A DNA stretch of 40,181 bases, from positions 144,876-185,056 of the forward strand of contig DIHK01000066.1 of NCBI GenBank assembly GCA_002420115.1, read 5' to 3'. The notes beneath the pieces are model-generated. The model ran no database searches. It had not been told where the DNA came from and saw nothing but the letters and a program-made list of their open reading frames with translations. Position 1 is the stretch's first letter, and every line of letters starts with the position of its first letter. Source of the DNA: Nitrospira sp. UBA5698. GTDB taxonomy: Bacteria > Nitrospirota > Nitrospiria > Nitrospirales > Nitrospiraceae. Positions 8,053 through 15,802 of this stretch are shown one piece after another. Both the position numbers and the translations under genes were made by a program.

Positions 8053-9041
8053 CACTATTGTTCAATCTCTCTCCTACACGGTCTATCGGGCTGGTGCAGT
8101 TTGCGGTTGTTGTGCTGCTCACGCACCTTGTCCTAACTCTCTTGCCCGGGTCGCTTCTGGCTGCTCAGGGTGTCGAAGGTCGTTATAGCGGCAAGCAGGG
8201 CCAGGTGCTCGTCGTGAAAGTGCCGTCGGAGGACGCATCGGCCACGGTGCAGGGAACGTTTCTCAGTCGATCCATCCCATTCTTTCCGGATCCGCGACTC
8301 GACGAGCCGAAAGGATTTGTGGGGTTGCTCGGGATTGATCTGCAGGACGAGCCGGGAACGCACGACCTCACCGTCCAGATCAAAGCTGCAGACCAGAGTC
8401 GCTCGCTTACGTACAGCGTGTCGGTCGCCAAAGAAAAGTTTCAAGTCGAGCATTTGACGCTTCCCAAAGACAAGGTTGATTTAGACGAGAAGGCTGTCGC
8501 TCGATGGAAGGCAGAGCAGGAACAGATCAAATCGGGACTGGCTCTCGATTCGCAGGCGAGATTGTGGCAGCCAGGTTTCATCGAGCCGGTGAGCGGCAGA
8601 CGAACCGGGATCTTCGGCAGTGTCCGCATTATGAATGGTCAACCACGGAATCCGCATAACGGAGAAGATATCAGCGCGCCACTCGGAACGCCCGTTGCGG
8701 CGACCAATGATGGAGTGGTACGGCTGACTGTTGATCATTTCTTCTCGGGAAAAGGTATCTTTATTGATCATGGACTGGGATTCTACTCGATGTATTTCCA
8801 TCTGTCCGAAGTCCTCGTCAAGGACGGCGACGTCGTGAAGGCCGGGCAGATCGTGGGGAAAGTTGGTGCCACCGGTCGGGCCACCGGTCCGCATCTTCAT
8901 TGGGGCGTGAAACTCAACGGCGCGCGTGTGAATCCATACTCATTGCTGGATCTTCCCTTCAAAGGTAGCGTCCAGTCCGTAACTCCAGCACCAGTCTCGC
9001 TCACCGAACCGACTTCCGGGATGGGCTCGCCAACTCCGTAA
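8049..9041 (+). CDS. M23 (LytM-type) metallopeptidase, exported
   Basis: 330 residues. A hydrophobic segment at about 15-40 ending in LLAAQ looks like a signal peptide, so the protein probably acts in the periplasm. A beta-rich middle region precedes the peptidase domain (about 175-300) with complete zinc ligands: HNGED (His203, Asp207) and PHLHWG (His282, His284). Such enzymes cleave peptidoglycan cross-links or act as divisome/envelope regulators; the target is unknown here. It overlaps pafA by 4 bp (ATGA), suggesting translational coupling with a cytosolic pupylation enzyme, for which no functional reason is evident. The C-terminal tail is rich in Pro, Ser and Thr. Confidence 0.85.
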   Translation: MTLLFNLSPTRSIGLVQFAVVVLLTHLVLTLLPGSLLAAQGVEGRYSGKQGQVLVVKVPSEDASATVQGTFLSRSIPFFPDPRLDEPKGFVGLLGIDLQDEPGTHDLTVQIKAADQSRSLTYSVSVAKEKFQVEHLTLPKDKVDLDEKAVARWKAEQEQIKSGLALDSQARLWQPGFIEPVSGRRTGIFGSVRIMNGQPRNPHNGEDISAPLGTPVAATNDGVVRLTVDHFFSGKGIFIDHGLGFYSMYFHLSEVLVKDGDVVKAGQIVGKVGATGRATGPHLHWGVKLNGARVNPYSLLDLPFKGSVQSVTPAPVSLTEPTSGMGSPTP

Positions 9042-9144
9042 CCTCCACCGTGTTCCTACTCCCTCTTTCCTGATGATTTCCAGTTGACCTGAGTCTCACC
9101 GCAGGCATACCCTTTAGACTCATTCTTACGATGAGTCATCCAAC

Positions 9145-9408
9145 ATGCGAACCTTCTTATTCCTGTGTGCAGCACTCTCCCTTCTCATCTCCGCGCATAA
9201 GTTTTCACTGGCCGAGCCGAGTGGCCAGTACAAGAGCGCGTTATTCTTTCTCCTCATCGGCATCCAAATGCTGATTACCGGGGCCCTCATCGGTGATCAC
9301 CAAGACGAGCGAGATCTCAAGTCACAGAAGGCGGTTGATCAGAAAGACCGCAAAGAGGCAGGGCTTAGTGGTGTGAATACGTCGGTGAAAGAAGGGGAGA
9401 AATCGTGA
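9145..9408 (+). CDS. Small hypothetical membrane protein (87 aa)
   Basis: 87 residues with two hydrophobic segments (about 2-22 and 32-50) and a charged, Lys/Asp/Glu-rich tail; the first segment could be a signal peptide. I do not recognise the family. The nearest upstream promoter-like pair is TTGACC (9084-9089) with a poor -10 (CATACC, 9106-9111). No strong ribosome binding site is seen before ATG 9145. Coding status is supported by the amphipathic pattern and same-strand position, not by recognised homology. Confidence 0.5.
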   Translation: MRTFLFLCAALSLLISAHKFSLAEPSGQYKSALFFLLIGIQMLITGALIGDHQDERDLKSQKAVDQKDRKEAGLSGVNTSVKEGEKS

Positions 9409-9713
9409 GGGCGTACGGTAGATTTCTCAAGAGGTTTGTTGATCCCAAGACATTTGGAGCTGGCTCAAGAACAACCCAATGTGAGTCGTAAGACAGGGGG
9501 AGTATCCGGCCAACCCACATGCTTTGGCATTATGTTTGGGGCCTCCTGTAACTGTAGAAGCCGGTAAGCTGGAACCGCTGTTGGATCGAAACTGATGTGA
9601 AAGTAATCAGAGTTAGGAAAGACATCCAGTGTCCGCCTTCTCGGATAGGCAGACACGGCAAAAGCTGCCGCTGCGAGATTATACGGACCGTCTGAACATT
9701 GTTATAACGCAAT
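9409..9713. other. Gene-free stretch before the AT-rich orphan gene
   Basis: About 305 bp with no convincing reading frame, RNA or transposon end. A short hairpin CGGCA..TGCCG lies at 9657-9670, and TATAAC at 9703-9708 is only 5 nt before ATG 9714, which would make that gene's transcript nearly leaderless if it is a real -10 element; no good -35 accompanies it. Confidence 0.4.
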
Positions 9714-10388
9714 ATGAAATGCTTGCGTGAACTCAGATGGTTACTTGAGGATCTACCCAAGAGAGCTGCTCTCACTCAGGATGATGTTATTTCGATCTTT
9801 CTGAGAATAAGGCAGCTCTTTGAAATGGAGAAGAATCTACAAAACCAATATCCACTTCTAAATTTGTTCTGTAACTGGGTAGTACACACAAAGCTGAAAG
9901 ACTCGAATACAATCTATAGATTTCTTGTTGGTGTTAGCAAGTCGATTTCTTCAGCGATTCACCTACAAAATGGAGAAGACGCACGGGAAGCAACAAATCA
10001 GTTCATTAGCCATGCTGGCGACTTACTTCGAATACCACAGCTTCGGAGAGACATCAGAAAACTATTTCAGCAACAAGGTATAGAAACCTATTTAACGGAC
10101 AAAAAGGAATGGTGGGATGCATTTATTGCCTTGCTGCTTAGGGAGATAGCTGAAAAACCACTAGAGTTCCCTGCTGAAGTTGTAGATGGGGTAAAGGAGC
10201 ATAGAATGGCATCACCGTTTTTCAGGGAGCTTAAAGCGCTTCCTCACAAGAATGACTGGGACAAGGTTATTAGGCTTGTGATCTTTGAAAGGGATGGTAG
10301 GTATCACATTAGATTGGAAAGTATGGGGAGGGTGCAATATGTCGTTCAGCTAATGGGCAAAGAGGGAGAGGAGACATTTGTTTCATAA
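9714..10388 (+). CDS. Hypothetical AT-rich orphan protein (224 aa)
   Basis: 224 residues, mostly predicted helical, soluble, without signal peptide or recognised motif. It contains WWDAFIALLLREIAEKP and ends with a basic/aromatic stretch (GRYHIRLESMGRVQYVVQL). Its base composition and codon use are visibly more A/T-rich than those of the neighbouring genes (for example AAA, ATT, ACA and AGA codons dominate), which suggests recent acquisition. It stands alone between two gene-poor stretches. I cannot assign a function. No integrase or transposase is adjacent. Confidence 0.6.
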   Translation: MKCLRELRWLLEDLPKRAALTQDDVISIFLRIRQLFEMEKNLQNQYPLLNLFCNWVVHTKLKDSNTIYRFLVGVSKSISSAIHLQNGEDAREATNQFISHAGDLLRIPQLRRDIRKLFQQQGIETYLTDKKEWWDAFIALLLREIAEKPLEFPAEVVDGVKEHRMASPFFRELKALPHKNDWDKVIRLVIFERDGRYHIRLESMGRVQYVVQLMGKEGEETFVS

Positions 10389-10608
10389 CACATTGTTCGT
10401 GCGACGCCCGGGACAGCGTACCGTGTTTCCTGTTGCATCCGTGGCGGGCGCGGCAGATTCATAAGGAACAGGGGTCGGATACCTTTACTTTACGGCTTGT
10501 CTTGCCATGGGCCCTCTTGCTGAGGTTAACTCGGCACAATAAAGCAAGTCTCATGTGGCAGGACCATGGTATGGAATGGCGCATCAATGACGAGTGGGAC
10601 GGACAGGC

Positions 10609-11322
10609 TTAACTGAGGAGCCAATTCCAGAATGTGGTGAGCCAGCTGAGAATCATGCTGACCCAGGAGTCGTCTGTCCCCGCAGGGTCTATGTTCGTGG
10701 GCGGTGATGGCGTCGATGGTGCTGGGGGTGATAGGTTCGGGGTAGGAGCGACTGGCTCTGATCGCTGAGCCATGATGGGTGTTTGCGACGGTGATTCACC
10801 CAGCGCGGGTGGTTCAGCAACAGTGGCTTGAGCTACGCGTGGCTCTTCTTCATCCGCTGCCACCGGCTCAGCAGCCGGGGCTTCCTCCATCTCCTGCTTA
10901 TACTGTGCGGCTGTACTCTGTAAGGAGGCGCTTTCATGGCGAAGGGCTGCAATCTTGCGAGCGAGGTTCCAACTTTGGTTCATCAATGCGGTAACCTGTC
11001 CTTTGAGCAAGGTGAGGCTCGCCTCCGCCCGCTCTCTCATGATTGGCAACTGATCTTCCTCATGTTGTAGAGCCATACGTAGCTCAGCCGTCGTCGCATC
11101 TTCTTGCCGATTGGCGGCTTGCAGCCCAGCGATTTGCTGATCAAGTTCCTTCACCTCGTCTCGAATCACCTCAAGTGTTTGCGTGTCTTCTTGGGCTTGG
11201 GTTTTGAGCCGTTCATAGGCACTCTGGCTGACACAGCCAATCTCTATCGGGAACATTCCTGCGAGCACGCACACCGTGATCCGTTGAAGGGTTCTTAGGA
11301 CTATGGTGGTAGGATGTGTCAT
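10609..11322 (-). CDS. Coiled-coil lipoprotein-like protein
   Basis: About 237 residues from the ATG at 11322 (minus), preceded by the ribosome-binding-like GAGGCGAG; the longer frame to 11358 is less likely. The N-terminus has a hydrophobic segment with a cysteine in FPIEIGCVSQS that may be a lipobox, although Ile-Gly is not the most typical -2/-1 pair. A long coiled coil follows (about residues 35-145), then a Pro/Ala/Glu-rich linker and a tryptophan-rich tail (WLTTFWNWLL). That architecture fits an envelope-anchored protein with an extended periplasmic stalk. Function unknown. Confidence 0.6.
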   Translation of the reverse strand: MTHPTTIVLRTLQRITVCVLAGMFPIEIGCVSQSAYERLKTQAQEDTQTLEVIRDEVKELDQQIAGLQAANRQEDATTAELRMALQHEEDQLPIMRERAEASLTLLKGQVTALMNQSWNLARKIAALRHESASLQSTAAQYKQEMEEAPAAEPVAADEEEPRVAQATVAEPPALGESPSQTPIMAQRSEPVAPTPNLSPPAPSTPSPPTNIDPAGTDDSWVSMILSWLTTFWNWLLS

Positions 11323-11786
11323 GGATCTCGCCTCATGGGTTAGGTGCCAAGAAAGCACGTGTGTCTTGAAGTGTCGTTAGGTCGATGAGGACCTTAGCGT
11401 AGTGTCTCAAGAACCCTGGAATTGCTCAACATACTTACGAAAGTTTACCTGGCTCGATATCGTTCCCAGGACAAGCCACGTTGGTCTGTGGACCGTGATC
11501 GTCGTTCCGGCAGGCTGACGATAATTGTCCGGTCACCTGTACCAACGCGCACTAGGCGGGCGTTTGCGTGCGACAATCAAGGGTAGCCGTTTCAATCGGA
11601 ACAGCGTATCGGGATCGTGCGGATAGTGGGTGGAATTTTGTGAAACCTCGGGGTCGCTCAATGGGATGGACAGCCTCTGCTGCATATGAGGCACGGTGGT
11701 TTCCACCTCCATATCCGCTATTGGAAGAGGCCGGATGTCTTGTCTGACCATGTCATCCGTTCCCATTGGTAATCAGGAAGGATCTC
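11323..11786. other. Stretch upstream of the toxin-antitoxin module with a decayed minus-strand frame
   Basis: Apart from the minus-strand fragment at 11533-11709 (listed separately) I see no intact gene. The part nearest 11323 should hold the promoter of the minus-strand lipoprotein-like gene, but no pair of hexamers there is convincing. Confidence 0.35.
11533..11709 (-). pseudogene. Decayed gene fragment, copy 1
   Basis: On the minus strand this stretch reads EVETTVPHMQQRLSIPLSD and continues to KRLPLIVARKRP before a stop. A second stretch at 12548-12715 on the same strand reads ELETPRASLRQKLLIS, a stop codon, then a matching continuation ending KRLLLIVKDKRP. Residue-level similarity despite nucleotide divergence indicates that both descend from a coding sequence. 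Copy 1 is open back to 11766 but has no clear start or recognisable domain. The family is unknown to me. Confidence 0.5.
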
Positions 11787-11824
11787 TTGACGATGTCCGA
11801 CAAATGCTGATACTCTGTCGGACA
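11787..11824 (+). promoter_or_regulatory. Promoter with twin palindromic operator of the vapBC-type pair
   Basis: TTGACG (11787-11792) and GATACT (11809-11814), 16 bp apart, form a plausible promoter. Overlapping it are TGTCCGACA (11794-11802) and TGTCGGACA (11816-11824). Each is itself a palindrome with a central base, and together they also form a perfect inverted repeat. Their centres are 22 bp apart, about two helical turns, the geometry expected for two antitoxin dimers binding one face of the DNA. Autoregulation is inferred. Confidence 0.65.
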
Positions 11825-11834
11825 AGAGGTGTGT

Positions 11835-12029
11835 ATGGCGCTCGTTCAAGTTTCCGCCCGATTAAATCCCGCCCAACTTCGGAGAGCCCGAAAAGCGCTC
11901 GGTGCCAAAACGACGAGCGAGACGTTGCAGCGTGCCTTGGATTTAGTCACAGAAAAGGCTGAGCACGATCAAATCCTCCAGCGGTATAGCGGTGTGGGCA
12001 AGCCCGATGCGTTCGGTGAAGACCACTAA
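11835..12029 (+). CDS. VapB-type antitoxin
   Basis: 64 residues. The first third (ALVQVSARLNPAQLRRARKALGAKTTSETLQRAL) has the strand followed by two helices of a ribbon-helix-helix DNA-binding domain, and the acidic tail (PDAFGEDH) would wrap the toxin. ATG 11835 is preceded by AGAGG; the frame also opens at GTG 11829. The stop lies inside the start region of the toxin gene (23-bp overlap), as is usual for such pairs. It probably represses its own promoter through the twin palindrome upstream. Membership of VapB is inferred from partner and layout. Confidence 0.75.
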   Translation: MALVQVSARLNPAQLRRARKALGAKTTSETLQRALDLVTEKAEHDQILQRYSGVGKPDAFGEDH

Positions 12030-12432
12030 GTTCGCACTCCTTGATACGACGATCTATATCGAGAATTTCCGATCGGGCCGCTTCACCTTTCGCCTGGTGC
12101 AGTCTCCGTTTGTTATTCGCTGCTCTTCAGTGGTTCTTCACGAGCTACTCCGCGGGGCTCGAACAACTACTGAACGAAAGTTTGTTCTGGATTTAAGCCG
12201 TCGGTGCCAGGTGCTCACGCCCACGGAGCAACAGTGGCTCAAGGCTGCAGAGATTCTCAGTCGACTCCGACAGCGTGAGCACTATGAGGCCACCAAGCTG
12301 CGAGAGCTAGCCTTTGATGTACTGATCGCTCTATCTGCGTGGAGTATCGGAGCCAGTGTCATTACCATCAATCATGTGGACTTCCTGGCGATTCAGCGCG
12401 AGTTACCCTTTCATCTCCTCTGTTGGGAGTAG
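12007..12432 (+). CDS. VapC-type PIN-domain toxin
   Basis: 141 residues with the PIN ribonuclease pattern. Acidic residues that bind the metal are present: Asp13 in FALLDTTIYIENF, Glu46 in SSVVLHELLRGA, Asp104 in LAFDVLIALSAW, and Asn122/Asp125 in TINHVDFLAI. VapC toxins cleave tRNA or rRNA; the target cannot be told from sequence. ATG 12007 overlaps the antitoxin end; GTG 12016 is an alternative start. All acidic positions are intact, so the toxin is probably active. Confidence 0.8.
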   Translation: MRSVKTTKFALLDTTIYIENFRSGRFTFRLVQSPFVIRCSSVVLHELLRGARTTTERKFVLDLSRRCQVLTPTEQQWLKAAEILSRLRQREHYEATKLRELAFDVLIALSAWSIGASVITINHVDFLAIQRELPFHLLCWE

Positions 12433-13012
12433 ATGAGTGTAGTTGGACGATCGATGCGCGGTCTCGATTGACTGTGCTTGGTTGTGTTTGGGATACCGCG
12501 CAGTTGCATGCGCGGCCTGAAGAAGCTCCAGGAATAGTGAGGTTCTTTCAGTACACGATAGCCGGGCGTTTGTCTTTCACGATCAAGAGCAACCGCTTGC
12601 AGTGTACTGATTTATAGGGATCGCGTGTGTTGTGGGCGGGACTTTCTGAAACCTGGACATCACTCTATGAGATCAAAAGTTTCTGTCGCAACGAGGCACG
12701 GGGTGTTTCCAGCTCCAAATAACAGCGTGAGCCTCGAAATAGCCATCATATGTCTCCCAGGAAGAGAGCCATACCTGACCCCTTACCTTGAATCGTGTAA
12801 AGCCGCGTTAACTGAGGGGTTAGCGCATGTGTTATGCCAATATCTCTTTGGAGCCGAGAGATCGTCCAAGTGGATTGGAGGGGGATCAAGTGTGCTGTGA
12901 TGTTAGCCGATACAGTCTTGTATGTGTAGAGGAAACGGGAGGTTTTGAAGGAACTCCACATCGGACAATCCTGGTTAGGGCTGATCTTAAACAACGAAGT
13001 GGGAGCGCGCTG
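12433..13012. other. Gene-poor stretch after the toxin gene
   Basis: 580 bp without an intact gene. It contains the second decayed minus-strand fragment (12548-12715). The frames that open here are short or lack ribosome binding sites and family likeness; the long upstream extension of the next gene (from 12827) is also judged non-coding. Confidence 0.45.
12548..12715 (-). pseudogene. Decayed gene fragment, copy 2
   Basis: Homologous on the minus strand to the fragment at 11533-11709 (see there), with an in-frame TAG in the middle and no conserved start. The two copies are in the same orientation about 1 kb apart and bracket the toxin-antitoxin genes. Nucleotide identity is modest, so the duplication is old. 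Confidence 0.5.
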
Positions 13013-13780
13013 ATGTTTGACGGGTTTGAGTTTCCGGACGTGACGGGTTATGCGGTCGCCATTCTTGGCCTACTGGTCCTCTGGCAGTATTACCAACTGC
13101 AAATTCTGTCGGGGCGCATTCTGGCCGTGGATATTTTTGATCGCTCCGGCACTCGAATGTATATCTATGTTGCGCCTGATGACGATCATGTGTGCGATGT
13201 CTGTGAGGCCGCGCATGGTCGTGTGTTTTTGCCGTCTCACGTTGCAAAGAAACACTTTTCTCCTCTCACCGGAGACTGTACTCGTCCGACTCCCTGCAAC
13301 GGAGTCCTGCTTGGTTTGTACGGTGCGTGGCTAGAGGCCAGAGGCGTGTTGGAAAACCTTCGCGAGAACGTCAAGAAAGGCGGGATCCAACTCTCAGCCG
13401 AAGAAGTCCGCGCATTGGTGAACGGGCAGTGGGAGCGTTGCATCAGCGCAGAAACCGATCGAGTGTCGGTCTATTTGATCGAGGCCATGGTGTCCGAACG
13501 AGGCAGTCCGGAGGTCTCGATTGAGGGCTATCGCTACGTGGTCAATGAAGCGAAGGAAGTCCGGCATCTCATGCTCCTTGTTCCCGCGTATCTCCGGCTC
13601 GTACAACTGTTGCTTCAGGCAGGAGAGGAGGCAGAGGCGCTTGAGATTATTGAACAGTTCGAGCGTCGGTTTCCACGGTCGAAGCGCGGTTCGCATTTTC
13701 CATTAGAGCCTCAACGGGACTTCATGACAAGCAAGAAATCCCAATTGATGAAGAGTCTTCCGCTCAAGATGGCGGCGTAG
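13013..13780 (+). CDS. Membrane-anchored protein with paired-cysteine motif
   Basis: 255 residues from ATG 13013, which has GGGAG 7 nt upstream; the frame is open back to 12827 but that extension has no family character. One transmembrane segment (about 13-24) is followed by a soluble domain with CDVC (Cys61/Cys64) and CTRPTPC (Cys89/Cys95), four cysteines suited to binding zinc. The segment around CDVCEAAHGRVF and the later CTRPTPC recalls the cysteine arrangement in Mu-gpF-like phage head proteins, but the rest does not look phage-like. The C-terminal third (LLLVPAYLRLVQLLLQAGE...EIIEQFERRFP) resembles a TPR-like helical pair. Function unknown. Confidence 0.65.
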   Translation: MFDGFEFPDVTGYAVAILGLLVLWQYYQLQILSGRILAVDIFDRSGTRMYIYVAPDDDHVCDVCEAAHGRVFLPSHVAKKHFSPLTGDCTRPTPCNGVLLGLYGAWLEARGVLENLRENVKKGGIQLSAEEVRALVNGQWERCISAETDRVSVYLIEAMVSERGSPEVSIEGYRYVVNEAKEVRHLMLLVPAYLRLVQLLLQAGEEAEALEIIEQFERRFPRSKRGSHFPLEPQRDFMTSKKSQLMKSLPLKMAA

Positions 13781-13856
13781 AGACGGGTGTGCAATGCCAC
13801 ATGCGTTCTTGATCGCCCCTGCCTCTCACCACTTCCTACGAGTCAAAGAACGGTGT

Positions 13857-15275
13857 TCAGTAGTGTGACTCTAGACTGGTCGGTGTCTTGTTCAGCACAG
13901 TTGCGGCGGCTTGCGAGAGCGCGGCGTCGTGGGCATGGTCTGGCGCGTAAATCCGAAACTGGACCAGTCTCGTGGGTAGCAGATCCAGGCACTCTTCCAA
14001 TAGTTCGGTCGAAACCTGGCCTGTACCGGGATCATAGACGTAGAGGGGGTTGCCCCGTGAATCCTTCGGGTCTGGCCGCGGATCCAACAGGGCCATGTCT
14101 ACTCGAAACGGATACCGCTTCAGCCGAGTCGGTAACTCCTTCACAATCTGCTGCTCAAAGTGGCGATGGCTGGGGAAGGCCATCCCGCGTTCCTGCCCCT
14201 TTTCTTTCAAGGTCGTACTGTAGGCCATTTTCCATTTGATATCGCGATCCAGAATTCTGGTCCATTCCTGTCCCAAATGACGGCGCGATTTGCTGCGGCT
14301 CTGCACCCATCCCCGGACCTCTTCCAGGAGCGACCAATCGGTCAGAGTTTGGTAGCCGCCCATATTCTTTCGCGGATCGCGAGGGCAGATGAGCTTCATC
14401 GTGTCTCCGAAGATATCGCGAAGGTGAATATCGATGGATCTGGTTGTGCGATGGAAATACACATTTGAATAGAGATACATCCGGGTGTTGAGGAACATCT
14501 GGAGCGCGGGGAGCCCGGTCTTATGAATGGTGAATCCCTTCTCCGTCACGATGGTGTAATGAATCAACCGTGTGAGATCGACCGGTCCCACCGCGACGCC
14601 GCACATATACGAGTCCCGCAAGACGTAGTCCAAGTTGTCCCCGGTGTAGCTTCCGGAGATGATAGGTTGGAGCATATTCAGCCAGCGAGGGAGTCGGGAG
14701 TTGTCCTTGCCTTTTTCTTTGAGGATCAGATGAGCGACCTGGTCCGGGTTCAACTCTTCACCTTTGGCGAAGGGGCCGGAAGGACTCCGGCGGATCTTTT
14801 TAATCAAAGGGGCGAGATGGTCTCGGATAATAATTTGTCCCAATCGTTCATGGGTCAGGCCGAATCCATGGAGAAAATTGTCGTCGAAGAAATGGCAGAA
14901 GGGCCCGTGTCCGATGTCGTGCACCAAGGCCGTGATGCGCAAGAGCTCCTCAACATAATTGGCCGAGGGTACGTCTTTGACGGTCTTTTTCAGAAAGGGG
15001 TACAAGTGTCGAGCGAATCGTCCGGCCACATGCATGGTCCCTAAGGAGTGGACGAATCTGGTGTGTTCGGCGGACGGATAGACCCAACGGGCGCTTTGCA
15101 ACTGGTAGATGTACCGCAGTCGCTGTACCCAGGGGGAATCGATCAGGTCCTTCTCTGTATGTTCGTGCGGGTCGGGGTTTGCAAATGGAACGGTAAAGGT
15201 GACGTACTTGTGAATCGGATCGGCGATGAGTGCAGAGCCATCGTAGGGAGCATCAGGACGGTCTACGGGTTCCAT
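13857..15275 (-). CDS. HD-domain phosphohydrolase (dNTPase/SAMHD1-like)
   Basis: 472 residues. The HD metal site is complete: EHTRFVHSLGTMH with the first His, VHDIGHGPFCH carrying His119-Asp120, and a distal Asp in GDNLDYVLRDSYMCG. Proteins of this layout (YdhJ/SAMHD1-like) hydrolyse nucleoside triphosphates or related phosphate esters; substrate not predictable here. It is the last gene of a minus-strand group behind a DUF2062 gene (14-bp gap), thiL and lon. It converges with the gene ending at 13780; no clear terminator is visible in the 76-bp gap. Confidence 0.85.
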   Translation of the reverse strand: MEPVDRPDAPYDGSALIADPIHKYVTFTVPFANPDPHEHTEKDLIDSPWVQRLRYIYQLQSARWVYPSAEHTRFVHSLGTMHVAGRFARHLYPFLKKTVKDVPSANYVEELLRITALVHDIGHGPFCHFFDDNFLHGFGLTHERLGQIIIRDHLAPLIKKIRRSPSGPFAKGEELNPDQVAHLILKEKGKDNSRLPRWLNMLQPIISGSYTGDNLDYVLRDSYMCGVAVGPVDLTRLIHYTIVTEKGFTIHKTGLPALQMFLNTRMYLYSNVYFHRTTRSIDIHLRDIFGDTMKLICPRDPRKNMGGYQTLTDWSLLEEVRGWVQSRSKSRRHLGQEWTRILDRDIKWKMAYSTTLKEKGQERGMAFPSHRHFEQQIVKELPTRLKRYPFRVDMALLDPRPDPKDSRGNPLYVYDPGTGQVSTELLEECLDLLPTRLVQFRIYAPDHAHDAALSQAAATVLNKTPTSLESHY

Positions 15276-15289
15276 AGGTAGTGGGTATC

Positions 15290-15802
15290 TTAGCCCACCT
15301 GGTCAGAGGGCGGCAATGGTTTGGCCACGTCGGATGCCGACTCAGGCCGGTATTTGGTAATAAAGAAATACGCGGCGGGGTATGAGATCATGGTGCCGAG
15401 TATACTGAGAATGAACCCTCCCAGCACAAACGGGCCGGCATAGGGGAGGACTTGCTCATAGATACCGTTGAAGCTCAAGTCGTGCCAATCGAAGGTTGGG
15501 GTATCGGTGCGTCCGAGCATGAACGCCCCGGTCCAATAGGTTGCGCCTAAGATCGGAATAATGGTCCAGGGGTTGTTGATCAGCGCTCCGGCCAACAACG
15601 CCACAAAGTTGAGACCGAACAGCCAGGTGCACAGCGCCACCATGGCGGTATGCAGGCCATAGGCCGGTGAAAATGCAATAAAGACGCCCAAGGCGAAGGC
15701 CAAGGCTGTGCGGCGAGGAGACTCCCGTAAATGAAGAACTTGGCGTAAGAGTGCACGGAAGGATCGGCTGCGTTTCGCCGGCTGTGTGCTGAGTTCAGAC
15801 AT
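15290..15802 (-). CDS. DUF2062 integral membrane protein
   Basis: 170 residues with the DUF2062 hallmark: ESPRRTALAFALGVFIAFSP near the N-terminus, then hydrophobic segments around GLHTAMVALCTWLFGLNFVA, NNPWTIIPILGATYWTG and a C-terminal pair. The family is a small inner-membrane protein of unknown role, often near lipid or LPS genes. The ATG (15800-15802 on the plus coordinates) overlaps the thiL stop by one base (TAATG), so the frame extension to 15901 is not used. Translation is probably coupled to thiL. Confidence 0.85.
   Translation of the reverse strand: MSELSTQPAKRSRSFRALLRQVLHLRESPRRTALAFALGVFIAFSPAYGLHTAMVALCTWLFGLNFVALLAGALINNPWTIIPILGATYWTGAFMLGRTDTPTFDWHDLSFNGIYEQVLPYAGPFVLGGFILSILGTMISYPAAYFFITKYRPESASDVAKPLPPSDQVG

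Noticed and set aside
10389..10608. Sequence with GGGGTCGGATACCTTTACTT, reminiscent of REP borders near RAYT transposases
   Set aside because: Only one short motif, no dyad and no transposase nearby; likeness is from memory only.
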